Source of the DNA: Methanothermobacter sp049720995
Lineage (GTDB): Archaea > Methanobacteriota > Methanobacteria > Methanobacteriales > Methanothermobacteraceae
Direction: 5' to 3'
Length of the DNA stretch: 52,011 nt
Assembly: GCF_049720995.1 (NCBI RefSeq)
Contig: NZ_JBNASF010000011.1
Coordinates: forward strand, 1-52,011
A model generated the notes under the pieces. That model was not told the origin of the DNA and did not search any database. It was given only the letters and a program-made list of their open reading frames with translations. The position numbers and the translations under genes were made by a program. Of this stretch, positions 7,571 through 16,740 are shown one piece after another (within the stretch, counting starts at the first letter, position 1; each line of letters starts with the position of its first letter).

Positions 7571-8842
7571 ATGAGGATAATAGAATTTGATCATGAAAGA
7601 GTCGATGAACTTGTTGAAAGAGCGAGGATTGATGTTGATGATGTCCTGGGACCGGTGGCGGATATCATCTCGATGGTGAGGACCGGCGGTGATGGTGCCC
7701 TCAGGGAACTCACAGAGAAATTTGATGGCGTCTCACCTGAGACCCTCACTGTTAGCCAGGAGGAAATAGATGCGGCCCATGAAAACCTGGACCCTCAGGT
7801 GAAGGAAGCGCTCACTGAAGCTGCAGGGAACATCGAGGAGTTCCACAGACTCCAGCTACCCTCTGAGTGGATGGCTGAGATCCGGCCAGGGGTCAGCGCA
7901 GGGCAGATAGTGCGACCCCTTGACAGTGTGGGCTGCTACATACCCGGCGGAAGGGCTGTTTACCCCTCAACAATACTCATGACCGTTATACCGGCAAGGA
8001 TAGCAGGGGTGGAAAGAATAGTATGCTGCACACCACCGGCATCCGATGGCTCGGTTCCTGACGCTGTTCTTGTGGCTGCTGACATTGCAGGTGCACATGA
8101 GATATACCGTGTGGGGGGCGCCCAGGCGGTGGCTGCAATGGCCTACGGTACCGAGACCATTGGGGCGGTGGATAAGATAGTGGGTCCCGGCAACATATTT
8201 GTGACCGCAGCAAAGAAACTGGTATACGGTGACGTGGATATAGACTTTCCGGCAGGCCCATCGGAGGTGCTCATAATTGCAGATGAATCTGCAAATCCAG
8301 ATTACATTGCCCTCGAGATACTGGCACAGGCAGAGCATGACCCCCAGGCTGCGAGTGTCCTTGTGACAGACTCAGAGGAGCTTGCAGCCAGTGTGGATGG
8401 GTTGGTACGTGAAAATATTAAATACATGGAAAGGGCCAATATCATAGAGGAGTCCCTTGAAGGATATGGAATGATAGTTTTAACGGAGGATATTGATGGG
8501 GCCGTGGACTTCAGCAACGCCTACGCCCCGGAGCACCTTGTTATAATGACGGATTCTCCTGAAAAAACACTCAAGGGTATCCGTAACGCAGGATCCATAT
8601 TTCTGGGTGAACTCTCACCTGTGGCGGCAGGTGATTATGGTTCAGGGACCAACCACGTGCTTCCAACGTCTGGCTGCGCCAGGATGTATTCGGGGCTATC
8701 AACGGAGTCATTCCTCAAGAAACCAACGGTTCAGAGGATAAACCGGGAGGGTCTCAGGAACATCCAGGAAACCGTCCTCCGGCTTGCTGAATACGAGGGT
8801 CTATATGCCCATGCCGAGTCATTCCGGAGGAGACTTGATTAA
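7571..8842 (+). CDS. hisD: Histidinol dehydrogenase
   Basis: Catalyses the last two steps of histidine synthesis, oxidising L-histidinol to L-histidine with 2 NAD+. The 423-residue length is normal. Seen in order: the family segment VGCYIPGGRAVYPSTILMT (around 118-136), VDKIVGPGNIFVTAAKKLVYG, FPAGPSEVLIIAD, the Zn/catalytic region LAQAEHDPQA, NAYAPEHLVIMT, and GTNHVLPTSG near the C-terminus. The ATG has GGAGG nine bases upstream. Two other histidine genes (hisS for charging, hisI for synthesis) are elsewhere in the window; hisD itself is not in a his operon. Confidence 0.97.
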   Translation: MRIIEFDHERVDELVERARIDVDDVLGPVADIISMVRTGGDGALRELTEKFDGVSPETLTVSQEEIDAAHENLDPQVKEALTEAAGNIEEFHRLQLPSEWMAEIRPGVSAGQIVRPLDSVGCYIPGGRAVYPSTILMTVIPARIAGVERIVCCTPPASDGSVPDAVLVAADIAGAHEIYRVGGAQAVAAMAYGTETIGAVDKIVGPGNIFVTAAKKLVYGDVDIDFPAGPSEVLIIADESANPDYIALEILAQAEHDPQAASVLVTDSEELAASVDGLVRENIKYMERANIIEESLEGYGMIVLTEDIDGAVDFSNAYAPEHLVIMTDSPEKTLKGIRNAGSIFLGELSPVAAGDYGSGTNHVLPTSGCARMYSGLSTESFLKKPTVQRINREGLRNIQETVLRLAEYEGLYAHAESFRRRLD

Positions 8843-8886
8843 ACTTGAATCTGAAATAATTCACTTAGCTACAAGAGGTGATCTGA

Positions 8887-10200
<1,314 letters not shown>

Positions 10201-10212
10201 GTGATGGGATTG

Positions 10213-10830
10213 ATGGGTGCATCCACAGGTCAGGGCTATGAGATAGCCAGAAAGAGCAGAGAAATAGTCAGGAAACTGATATCTGATGAGCTAGCCTCTC
10301 TCAGGGATGAGGAGGCAGCCATAGTTGAGCGCATCGTCCATTCAACCGCTGATCCGGAGTATGCCAGAATAACAGAGTTCAGCCAGGACTTTGTGGATGC
10401 AGCCCTGGATTCAATCAGGAGTTCAGGTGAGATACTCACCGACATTGAAATGGTCCGTGCAGGAATATCCAGACCTGCCAGCTGCCACATCAGGGACCCT
10501 GAGGTCAGGGAGATTGCAGAAAGAAGAGACATCACCAGGGCAGCCGCCTCAATGGAGTACGCTGCAGAGAGGGGCTTCAGGGGTGTTGTGGTTATAGGCA
10601 ATGCCCCAACAGCCCTCATGAAGGTGATTGAACTTACAGTTGAAGGCATAATGGATGCAGAGGCTGTTATAGGAGTCCCGGTTGGATTTGTAGGGGCTGC
10701 AGAATCAAAGGAGGCTCTCAGGGAAACCGATATACCCAGCATGATAACCAGGGGCCCCAAGGGAGGCACACCGGTGGCAGTGGCAGCTTCAAATGCTCTT
10801 ATAGCACTATCAGGGGGAGGGGAAGTTTAG
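10213..10830 (+). CDS. cbiC: Cobalt-precorrin-8 methylmutase
   Basis: Moves a methyl group from C-11 to C-12 of cobalt-precorrin-8 to give cobyrinic acid in the anaerobic cobamide pathway. The family segments are GISRPASCHIRDPE with the catalytic His, VVIGNAPTAL, GVPVGFVGAAESKEAL and TRGPKGGTPVAVAASNAL. The frame is open from a GTG at 10201, but GGTGAT (10200-10205) looks like the SD, so the start is more likely the ATG at 10213 or the TTG at 10210. It directly follows aspS. Its 3' end (GTTTAGAGGTTC, 10825-10836) recurs at 10894-10905 before hemL. Confidence 0.95.
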   Translation: MGASTGQGYEIARKSREIVRKLISDELASLRDEEAAIVERIVHSTADPEYARITEFSQDFVDAALDSIRSSGEILTDIEMVRAGISRPASCHIRDPEVREIAERRDITRAAASMEYAAERGFRGVVVIGNAPTALMKVIELTVEGIMDAEAVIGVPVGFVGAAESKEALRETDIPSMITRGPKGGTPVAVAASNALIALSGGGEV

Positions 10831-10905
10831 AGGTTCTCCTGAGGAGACTATCATAAGTTTGAAGGGTTCTTAGCATCATCGAGGTTTAGAAATGTTTAGA
10901 GGTTC
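10825..10905. repeat. cbiC 3' end repeated upstream of hemL
   Basis: Twelve bases that include the cbiC stop codon (10825-10836) occur again at 10894-10905, 69 bases downstream, where they supply the SD of hemL. Between them, TCTCC TGA GGAGA (10835-10847) forms a small hairpin. Confidence 0.4.
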
Positions 10906-10909
10906 CATC

Positions 10910-12172
10910 ATGAAGTCGAAAGAACTGTTTGAAAGGGCACAGAGGGTTCTGCCGGGTGGTGTTAGCTCACCTGTGAGGAGGTTCGAGCCACACCCCTTCT
11001 TTGCGGCTGGGGGTAAAGGGTGCATACTGGAGAGTGTTGATGGTGAGAGCTACATCGACTACTGCCTGGCGTACGGACCCCTGATACTGGGACATGCACA
11101 CCCCCGGGTGGTTGAGGCGGTTGAAAGGCAGATAGAGAGGGGCACAACCTATGGTGTGCCATCTGAGGGGGAACTAGAACTTGCAGAGACAATAATAGAT
11201 AGGGTCCCCTGTGCTGAGATGGTCAGGTTCATGAACTCAGGCACAGAGGCCACCATGGCCGCTGTGAGGCTTGCAAGGGCATACACAGGGAAAGAAAAGA
11301 TTGTCAAATTTGAGGGATCCTACCATGGGGCCCACGATTACGTCCTTGTAAAGCCAGGTTCAGGCGCCGCCGCCGCACCCGATTCACCGGGTATACCTGA
11401 GGATACTGTAAAAAACACTCTCACCACAGTCTTCAATGATGAGGAGGCTATGGTTGAGCTCATTGATGGTATGGGGGATGATATAGCATGCATCCTGGTT
11501 GAACCTGTGATGGGTAACATCGGGTGCATAGAACCTGAAAACGGCTACCTGAATTTCCTCAGAGATGTAACGAGGGAGAACGACATTCTCCTAATCTTTG
11601 ATGAGGTCATAACAGGCTTCAGGCTGGCAGCAGGGGGTGCCCAGGAGTACTACCGTGTTAAGCCGGACCTTGTGACACTGGGAAAGATAGTTGGGGGCGG
11701 CTTTCCGATGGGGGCCCTGGCAGGCCCACGACAGATAATGGAGAACATTGCGCCGGCTGGTAGCGTATATCAGGCAGGTACATTCAATGGAAACCCTGTA
11801 TCGGTAACTGCAGGTCTTGAAACCCTTAAAATACTTGATGATAAAATGTATTCAGGTCTTGAGAGGATGGGTTCCCATCTCAGGGCAGGTTTAAGGGATT
11901 TCCTATCTGATATGGACCTTGAATACCATGTTGCAGGCCCGGCTTCAATGTTCCAGATATACTTCACTGAGAATGAGGTCAGAAACTACGCTGATGCCAG
12001 AAAATCAGACACCGAACTCTTCATGAAGTACTTCCATGGACTGCTGGAGGGGGGTGTCTTCATACCACCATCACAGTTTGAGTGCTGTTTCATATCCACT
12101 GCACATGAGATGGATCATATAAACAGTACCCTTGAGACTGCAGAGGATGTGCTAACCCATTTAAAGAATTAA
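10910..12172 (+). CDS. hemL: Glutamate-1-semialdehyde 2,1-aminomutase
   Basis: PLP enzyme making 5-aminolevulinate from glutamate-1-semialdehyde for haem, F430 and cobamide synthesis. The 420-residue protein shows VLPGGVSSPVR near the start, MVRFMNSGTEATMAA (phosphate-binding), FDEVITGFR (the Asp that contacts the pyridine nitrogen), and the Schiff-base lysine in LVTLGKIVGGGFPMGA. I place the start at the ATG at 10910 because AGAGGT lies six bases upstream; the in-frame ATG at 10892 would add MFRGSI and has no SD. It follows cbiC, so tetrapyrrole genes are adjacent. Confidence 0.97.
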   Translation: MKSKELFERAQRVLPGGVSSPVRRFEPHPFFAAGGKGCILESVDGESYIDYCLAYGPLILGHAHPRVVEAVERQIERGTTYGVPSEGELELAETIIDRVPCAEMVRFMNSGTEATMAAVRLARAYTGKEKIVKFEGSYHGAHDYVLVKPGSGAAAAPDSPGIPEDTVKNTLTTVFNDEEAMVELIDGMGDDIACILVEPVMGNIGCIEPENGYLNFLRDVTRENDILLIFDEVITGFRLAAGGAQEYYRVKPDLVTLGKIVGGGFPMGALAGPRQIMENIAPAGSVYQAGTFNGNPVSVTAGLETLKILDDKMYSGLERMGSHLRAGLRDFLSDMDLEYHVAGPASMFQIYFTENEVRNYADARKSDTELFMKYFHGLLEGGVFIPPSQFECCFISTAHEMDHINSTLETAEDVLTHLKN

Positions 12173-12233
12173 TAATCTCTTTATTTTTCATTGGCCTCCG
12201 GCTCACATGAACAGTTGGCCCTACTTTACCTGG

Positions 12234-12328
12234 TTTTTATGTGAATTTCATGGCTATGAAGAAGTAGAGGAAGCATAAATTAATTTTTTATGTGAATTTC
12301 ATGGCTATGAAGAAGTAGAGGAAGCATA
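12234..12328. repeat. Perfect 44-bp direct repeat: tail of the zinc-ribbon membrane protein gene duplicated
   Basis: The 44 bases at 12285-12328 contain the last 13 codons, the stop codon and a few flanking bases of the minus-strand gene. They recur without mismatch at 12234-12277, offset 51, with a 7-base spacer. The outer copy cannot be translated as part of the gene because the stop lies before it. Perfect identity points to a recent event. Confidence 0.9.
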
Positions 12329-12833
12329 TAACCACAAATATGAGAAGAACCGTGACGGCGGTCCTTAAAAATTTGCTGTTAAGTGTCTTTCCCTCACGTT
12401 CAGCAAGGAACTCCCTCTGTTCACGCACCTGTGATATGAAACTCTCTGCCTCTCCTCTGCCGCCTGTTACCAGATTGCTGTCTATTATCTCCTCATCAAG
12501 GAGTTCATCCACAATCTTTTTCTGCTCCTTAACATCGTCGATTATTCTCTTCTCTGCCACGAATTCCATGAGGGACCATTTGCCGCCTTTTATCTCCTGC
12601 AGTGTTCTCTCCTCATTGTCTATACTTCTGGAGAGGTTTTCAAGGAGGACTCTTTTCCGGTCACTTTCGCCGGGAATTTCAGGTTCAGGTTCCTCTGGTT
12701 CTTCATAGAAATCTTCGAGTGTGCTGTAGTATCCCAGTGAGCCTCCACATTCACAGGAATCAAAATCAGATGGGTCCTCACCATCTTTCAGCTGGTAGTA
12801 GCCCCCGCATTGTGTACATATAAGGTAGCCCAT
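12288..12833 (-). CDS. Zinc-ribbon protein with C-terminal membrane anchor
   Basis: An N-terminal ribbon MGYLICTQCGGYYQLKDGE with a second CECGG pair (four metal-binding Cys) is followed by an acidic, proline-rich linker (EEPEEPEPEIPGE), a long charged helical region likely to form a coiled coil, and a single C-terminal hydrophobic segment (TAVTVLLIFVVICFLYFFIA). This is a tail-anchored protein with its zinc ribbon in the cytosol. MGYLICxxCGGYY is a common start in Methanobacteriales proteins, so I use the ATG at 12833; the frame remains open to an ATG at 12845 and a GTG at 12875. Function unknown. The last 13 codons are duplicated downstream. Confidence 0.75.
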   Translation of the reverse strand: MGYLICTQCGGYYQLKDGEDPSDFDSCECGGSLGYYSTLEDFYEEPEEPEPEIPGESDRKRVLLENLSRSIDNEERTLQEIKGGKWSLMEFVAEKRIIDDVKEQKKIVDELLDEEIIDSNLVTGGRGEAESFISQVREQREFLAEREGKTLNSKFLRTAVTVLLIFVVICFLYFFIAMKFT

Positions 12834-12980
12834 GGTTTTTTCCATGTTTTCATCGGACAAGGAGATCCCCCACACATAATATTTACATTATAGTAGTTAA
12901 GTTTTTTTGTTTAATCAGGCATTTTTTATGCACCGGGGTATCCTGTGATGTTTTTCAAAAAAAAATAAATGGTTTTTTTA

Positions 12981-13691
12981 TCAGCTGGTCACCCTTTCAA
13001 GTCCTGTGGATATGAGGAACTGTATGAAGGCACCTTCGGGTACAACGACGATATTTCCCTGCTGATACTGCTGTATGCCCGCGTTCACCATGGCCATGTA
13101 CTTTGAACGGTCCTTTGTGGCATTGAATATTGCCCTCATGAGTGACTGAACTGCAACGCCCCTTGCGGATCCCTGCTGCTGTTCCTCCCTGAGGAATGTT
13201 ATGCTGTTTCCTGAAACATAACCCTGACCCTCAACATAAACGGGGCCTATTGCCTGTAGGATACCGTCCACTGCCTGGGGTGTCACTATCACGACGATGT
13301 CTGTTTTCACACCGGTGTTGTATTCCACGATCTCCTGTGCAAGTCTGGCACCCTTCTCTGTATCGTTTTCCCAGAGGGCGTCATGCAGGAGCCACCTGTT
13401 TACTCCCTGCGCCCTCAGTGACGCCGGAGGGGCTGCTGTTGGATGGGCCATGTTGTGAGGGTAGACAGCCGTTACATTGGTTATGTTACCCTCGTTCATG
13501 GTTATTATGAAGGCCATGTCAACGGCCCCTATACCTGGCCTTGGTTCACTGGGGTCTGCGCATAGAAGCAGCACGTGCTTTTCTCCCACAAAAACGTTCT
13601 GTGAATTTGTGATGTAATTTTCATATGTTACAACTGAAAGACCGAGTATAACTATGAAGAGGCCCAGTATTATCCTGTTTTTTGTGTCCAT
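12981..13691 (-). CDS. DUF4012-like membrane-anchored protein
   Basis: A 236-residue protein with a short basic N-terminus and one membrane segment (about residues 7-25, ILGLFIVILGLSVVTY), then an extracytoplasmic domain. The domain resembles DUF4012 (VLLLCADPSEPRPGIGAVDM, then the IVVIVTPQAVDGILQAIGPV region). Several N-x-S/T sites (NIT, NVT, NDT, NAT) would allow N-glycosylation. Relatives sit near cell-envelope polymer genes in bacteria and archaea; the activity is unknown. It stands alone on the minus strand, and the next gene in the same direction is the zinc-ribbon membrane protein. Confidence 0.7.
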   Translation of the reverse strand: MDTKNRIILGLFIVILGLSVVTYENYITNSQNVFVGEKHVLLLCADPSEPRPGIGAVDMAFIITMNEGNITNVTAVYPHNMAHPTAAPPASLRAQGVNRWLLHDALWENDTEKGARLAQEIVEYNTGVKTDIVVIVTPQAVDGILQAIGPVYVEGQGYVSGNSITFLREEQQQGSARGVAVQSLMRAIFNATKDRSKYMAMVNAGIQQYQQGNIVVVPEGAFIQFLISTGLERVTS

Positions 13692-13855
13692 TATATCTTA
13701 CCTTCCTTTAAGATGGATCTATTATTAGATCATGTGAGGAGTTGAAATTGAAAACCCTGCTTCAACAGATTTACGTTAACCTAAATTTTCTTAATTTCCA
13801 TATAAATATTTGGCGCTGATGTATCATGTAAAACTGAATCTTTAATACATAAAAC

Positions 13856-13865
13856 CTATATATTA
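13856..13865 (+). promoter_or_regulatory. Probable TATA box of mtxX
   Basis: CTATATATTA lies about 50 bases before the mtxX ATG, predicting a transcription start near 13886. A weak SD (GGGGGAC) lies just before the gene. Confidence 0.45.
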
Positions 13866-13912
13866 ATGTTGCTGTAGGTCCAGAGACATTCATAAGCTGG
13901 GGGACTTGATTC

Positions 13913-14608
13913 ATGAGGATAGTGGCAGGGGTCGGTGAGAACAGGAACATCGAAAGTGCTGCATCATCTGTGGAATTTGATGTTGAACTGGTTTATTCCG
14001 AGGATGAATTCATCGAAAGGTTAAGAAGTGGAAAAGATGTATATGTGAGGGGATCTCTCCCATCAGCAGGAATAATGGCGGAACTCAGAAGTAATGGACC
14101 CTTAATGAGGGCTTCATGGATAGAGACGGGGAATGGGAGTTTTTTCCTGGCACCAGTGGGAATAGATGAGGGTGAAACGGTCACTGAAAGGCTCAGCATC
14201 GCAACTGCAGCAGGGGACTTTCTCAGGAAAACAGGAACCGAGCCGTTCATAGGTATAATATCAGGGGGACGGCCAGGTGATCTTGGAAGGTCCCCTGCAG
14301 TGGACAGTTCAATCCGTGATGGTGAACTTCTGGCTTCAATGGTAAAGGATAAATATGAAGTGAGGCACTACCATATACTGATAGAGGAAGCCGTGAGGGA
14401 TGGGTGCAACGTCATCATGGCACCCGATGGGATAACAGGTAACCTCATATTCAGATCACTGGTTCTCGTTGGCACGGCCAGAAGCCACGGAGCTGTGGCC
14501 CTTGGATTTAATGGGATTTTTGTTGACACATCCAGGTCACAGACCACTGCGGGTTACCTCAGGGCACTGAGATTCGCCCACTGGCTTGCCACCAGTTGGA
14601 GAGATTAG
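13913..14608 (+). CDS. mtxX: Methanogenesis marker protein 4 (MtxX)
   Basis: A 231-residue protein of the MtxX family (methanogen marker 4), named for its link to methyltransferase genes but of unproven activity. The fold is related to phosphate acetyl/butyryltransferases. Characteristic stretches are VYVRGSLPSAGIMAEL, GIISGGRPGDLGRS, NVIMAPDGITGNLIFRSLVL and the C-terminal VALGFNGIFVDTSRSQT. It is found almost only in methanogens. The ATG has a weak SD. uppS follows after 47 bases and may share the transcript. Confidence 0.88.
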   Translation: MRIVAGVGENRNIESAASSVEFDVELVYSEDEFIERLRSGKDVYVRGSLPSAGIMAELRSNGPLMRASWIETGNGSFFLAPVGIDEGETVTERLSIATAAGDFLRKTGTEPFIGIISGGRPGDLGRSPAVDSSIRDGELLASMVKDKYEVRHYHILIEEAVRDGCNVIMAPDGITGNLIFRSLVLVGTARSHGAVALGFNGIFVDTSRSQTTAGYLRALRFAHWLATSWRD

Positions 14609-14655
14609 ATCAGCATTTTATAGATTATTAAAAACTCCAGTCAGGTAGATGGGAA

Positions 14656-15423
14656 ATGTCACCTTTAAAACCTCTTTACAAACTTTATGAGTGGTACATA
14701 TCGCGCAACCTCAAAAAGGACAGGATGCCAAGACACGTTGCCATTATAATGGATGGTAACAGGAGATACTCACGACTCCAGGGCAGCGTCGACCCTATAG
14801 AGGGTCACAGGAAGGGTATTGAGACACTGGAGAAGGTCCTGGACTGGTGCGTTGACCTTGGCATAGAGATAGTAACCGCCTATGCATTCTCAACTGAAAA
14901 CTTTAAAAGGCCGGAAAACGAGGTTAAAGGCCTAATGAAGCTCTTCAAAGAGAACTTCGAGGCAATAGCAAGCAATGAGAAGATACATAAAAACCGTGTA
15001 AGGGTCAAGGCAGTCGGAAAACTTGAACTGCTCCCTGAAGATGTTAGAAAGGCAATAGAGGTCGCTGAGAGGTCAACGGAGGGATACTCTGATCGCCTTG
15101 TGAACATCGCAATAGGATATGATGGTAGGCAGGAGATAGTGGATGCTGCAAGGAAAATCGCCGAGGACGTCAGGGCTGGCCTCATTGACCCTGAGGACAT
15201 AGATGAGGATATGATAAACAGGAACCTCTACACCGCTGGGCTGGAGGACCCCCACCTCATTATAAGGACCAGCGGTGAGGAGCGCCTCAGCGGTTTCCTT
15301 CTATGGCAGTCATCCTATTCAGAGCTGTACTTCTGCGACAGCCTGTGGCCGGAACTTCGAAAGGTTGACTTCTTAAGGGCCATAAGGTCATACCAGCAGA
15401 GGGAGAGGAGATTCGGTACCTAG
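14656..15423 (+). CDS. uppS: Polyprenyl diphosphate synthase (cis-type), UppS family
   Basis: Adds isopentenyl units in cis configuration to make the long polyprenyl carrier lipid used for glycan and pseudomurein precursors. The 255-residue protein shows the signature HVAIIMDGNRRYSR with the catalytic Asp, GHRKGIETLEKVLDWC, TAYAFSTENFKRP, and near the C-terminus HLIIRTSGEERLSGFLLWQ and YSELYFCDSLWPELR. The archaeal enzyme acts on geranylgeranyl diphosphate. A segment of its 3' end (15373-15392) is echoed at 15441-15460 with 17 of 20 bases matching. Confidence 0.95.
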   Translation: MSPLKPLYKLYEWYISRNLKKDRMPRHVAIIMDGNRRYSRLQGSVDPIEGHRKGIETLEKVLDWCVDLGIEIVTAYAFSTENFKRPENEVKGLMKLFKENFEAIASNEKIHKNRVRVKAVGKLELLPEDVRKAIEVAERSTEGYSDRLVNIAIGYDGRQEIVDAARKIAEDVRAGLIDPEDIDEDMINRNLYTAGLEDPHLIIRTSGEERLSGFLLWQSSYSELYFCDSLWPELRKVDFLRAIRSYQQRERRFGT

Positions 15424-15460
15424 TTACGCATCAGGTGATTTTAAGGGCTATAATGTCCTA
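15373..15460. repeat. uppS 3' end echoed downstream
   Basis: Bases 15373-15392 (beginning TTAAGGGC) recur at 15441-15460 with three substitutions, offset 68. The second copy is beyond the stop codon, in the gap before tatD. Confidence 0.45.
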
Positions 15461-15514
15461 ACATGAACATGACCGGATCCTGATATCCATCAAGCGACTA
15501 ATGGAGGGATCAGT

Positions 15515-16270
15515 ATAATAGATGTGCACTGTCATCTGGACTTCAAGGACTTCAACAGGAACCGTGAAGAGGTTATTGAGAGGGCAAAAGGAAAACTCAG
15601 GGCTGTTATAGATTCAGGTGTTGGACTTGGGGGTAACAGAAGGGCCCTTTCCCTTGCCTCCGCTTATCCTGGATTCATATACCCGACCATGGGTTTTCAT
15701 CCAGCCGACGCATCAAAGGCGAGGCCTGAACTCATAGAGGAGGTTGTGGGGCAGATAGAGTCACACATTGACAGGATAGTGGCCATAGGCGAGACAGGCA
15801 TGGACTTCCACCACACCCGTGATGCAGGGGGTAGGAGAAGACAGGAGGAAGCATTCAGGATCTTCGCAGGGCTTGCAGAGGAACATGAGATGCCCCTGGT
15901 TGTCCATGCAAGGGACGCTGAGGAGAGGGCACTTGAGATAGTCCTCGAGCACAGCATACCCGAGGTGGTATTTCACTGCTACAGTGGCAGCCTATCCACT
16001 GCAGAGAGGATAATGGACGCTGGATACCACATATCAATATCGACACTGGTGACCTTCTCGGATCACCACATGAAACTTGTTGAGGAACTTCCACTGGAGT
16101 GCATGCTTACAGAGACTGACAGCCCATATCTCTCCCCTTTCAGGGGAAAACGCAACGAACCCGCATTTGTGGCTGAAGCGGTTAAGAAAATAGCGCTAAT
16201 AAAGGATACTGATGTTGAGGATGTTGACAGGATGACAACGTCCACTGCAGAAAGGGTGTTTGGCCTATAA
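15515..16270 (+). CDS. tatD: TatD-family metal-dependent hydrolase/DNase, probable AUA start
   Basis: TIM-barrel metal enzyme of the TatD family, with 3'-5' exonuclease or amidohydrolase-like activity. HCHLDF at the N-terminus holds two metal His; further ligands are GETGMDFH, PLVVHARDAEE, VFHCYSGS and TETDSPYL. The family usually starts MIDxHCHLD. The only in-frame standard start is GTG at 15524, which would remove IID and lies 16 bases from the SD. GGAGG (15503-15507) sits seven bases before an ATA at 15515, and starting there gives (M)IDVHCHLDF exactly. I therefore infer an AUA start; GTG at 15524 is the alternative. Confidence 0.93.
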   Translation: MIDVHCHLDFKDFNRNREEVIERAKGKLRAVIDSGVGLGGNRRALSLASAYPGFIYPTMGFHPADASKARPELIEEVVGQIESHIDRIVAIGETGMDFHHTRDAGGRRRQEEAFRIFAGLAEEHEMPLVVHARDAEERALEIVLEHSIPEVVFHCYSGSLSTAERIMDAGYHISISTLVTFSDHHMKLVEELPLECMLTETDSPYLSPFRGKRNEPAFVAEAVKKIALIKDTDVEDVDRMTTSTAERVFGL

Positions 16271-16275
16271 GGCCA
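16261..16275 (+). terminator. Hairpin with the tatD stop codon in its loop
   Basis: TGGCC (16261-16265) and GGCCA (16271-16275) form a perfect five-base stem, with a five-base loop TATAA holding the tatD stop codon. It separates two convergent genes. The same layout is seen at the end of aroE. Confidence 0.4.
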
Positions 16276-16282
16276 TCTGAAT

Positions 16283-16651
16283 TTATTTCTCCATCTCCCT
16301 GAAAACCTCAGCTGCCGCGGTAACACCATTTATGGCTGCAGGAAACCCTGCATAGACCGCCATCTGGATGAGGACCTCAATTATCTCCTCCCTGCTGCAC
16401 CCTGCATTGAGTGCACCCTTCACATGACTTTTCAACTGTTTTTCAGCCCCAAGAACCGTGAGTGCAGCCACAGTCACAAGTTCCCTTGTTTTAAGATCCA
16501 GAGAACCCCTGGAGTAGATGTCACCGCATGCAAATTCAACCACGTACCTTGAAAGATCAGGGGCAACGTCCTCAAGTTCATCACGCAGCTTCCTGTAGGA
16601 CTCCCTGTGTATCCTTTCAAGTATCTCCATTCCAGCATTGTATCTGTCCAT
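16283..16651 (-). CDS. Carboxymuconolactone decarboxylase (CMD) / AhpD-like protein
   Basis: A 122-residue all-helical protein of the CMD family; CMD aromatic degradation does not occur in these organisms, so the true role is probably redox or detoxification-related. Seen: LDLKTRELVTVAALTVLG and then LKSHVKGALNAGCSREEIIEVLIQMAVYAG, the usual core. The AhpD CxxC pair is absent; single Cys residues are near 41 and 85. The start is the ATG at 16651 with GGGAGG upstream. A 20-bp palindrome (16669-16688) lies at its presumed transcription start, so a repressor is likely. Confidence 0.9.
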   Translation of the reverse strand: MDRYNAGMEILERIHRESYRKLRDELEDVAPDLSRYVVEFACGDIYSRGSLDLKTRELVTVAALTVLGAEKQLKSHVKGALNAGCSREEIIEVLIQMAVYAGFPAAINGVTAAAEVFREMEK

Positions 16652-16668
16652 ATTTCAACCTCCCGATC

Positions 16669-16688
16669 TGGAAACCACATGGTTTCCA
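16669..16688. promoter_or_regulatory. 20-bp palindrome, candidate operator in a divergent promoter
   Basis: TGGAAACCA, a two-base centre CA, and TGGTTTCCA make a perfect inverted repeat with nine-base arms. It lies between the divergent CMD-family gene and arfC. On the minus strand a TATA-like TATTAAATTA (about 16693-16702) sits just upstream, so the palindrome covers the expected start point of the CMD-family transcript, a classic repressor position in archaea. Confidence 0.6.
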
Positions 16689-16740
16689 CAGTAATTTAAT
16701 AGTATGGTGGCTATAAACCTATAGACTGGAGGAGAAGTTC

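Noticed and set aside
7967..8338. Long minus-strand frame inside hisD
   Set aside because: It is antisense to a fully conserved enzyme and has no SD or promoter; it arises from codon bias.
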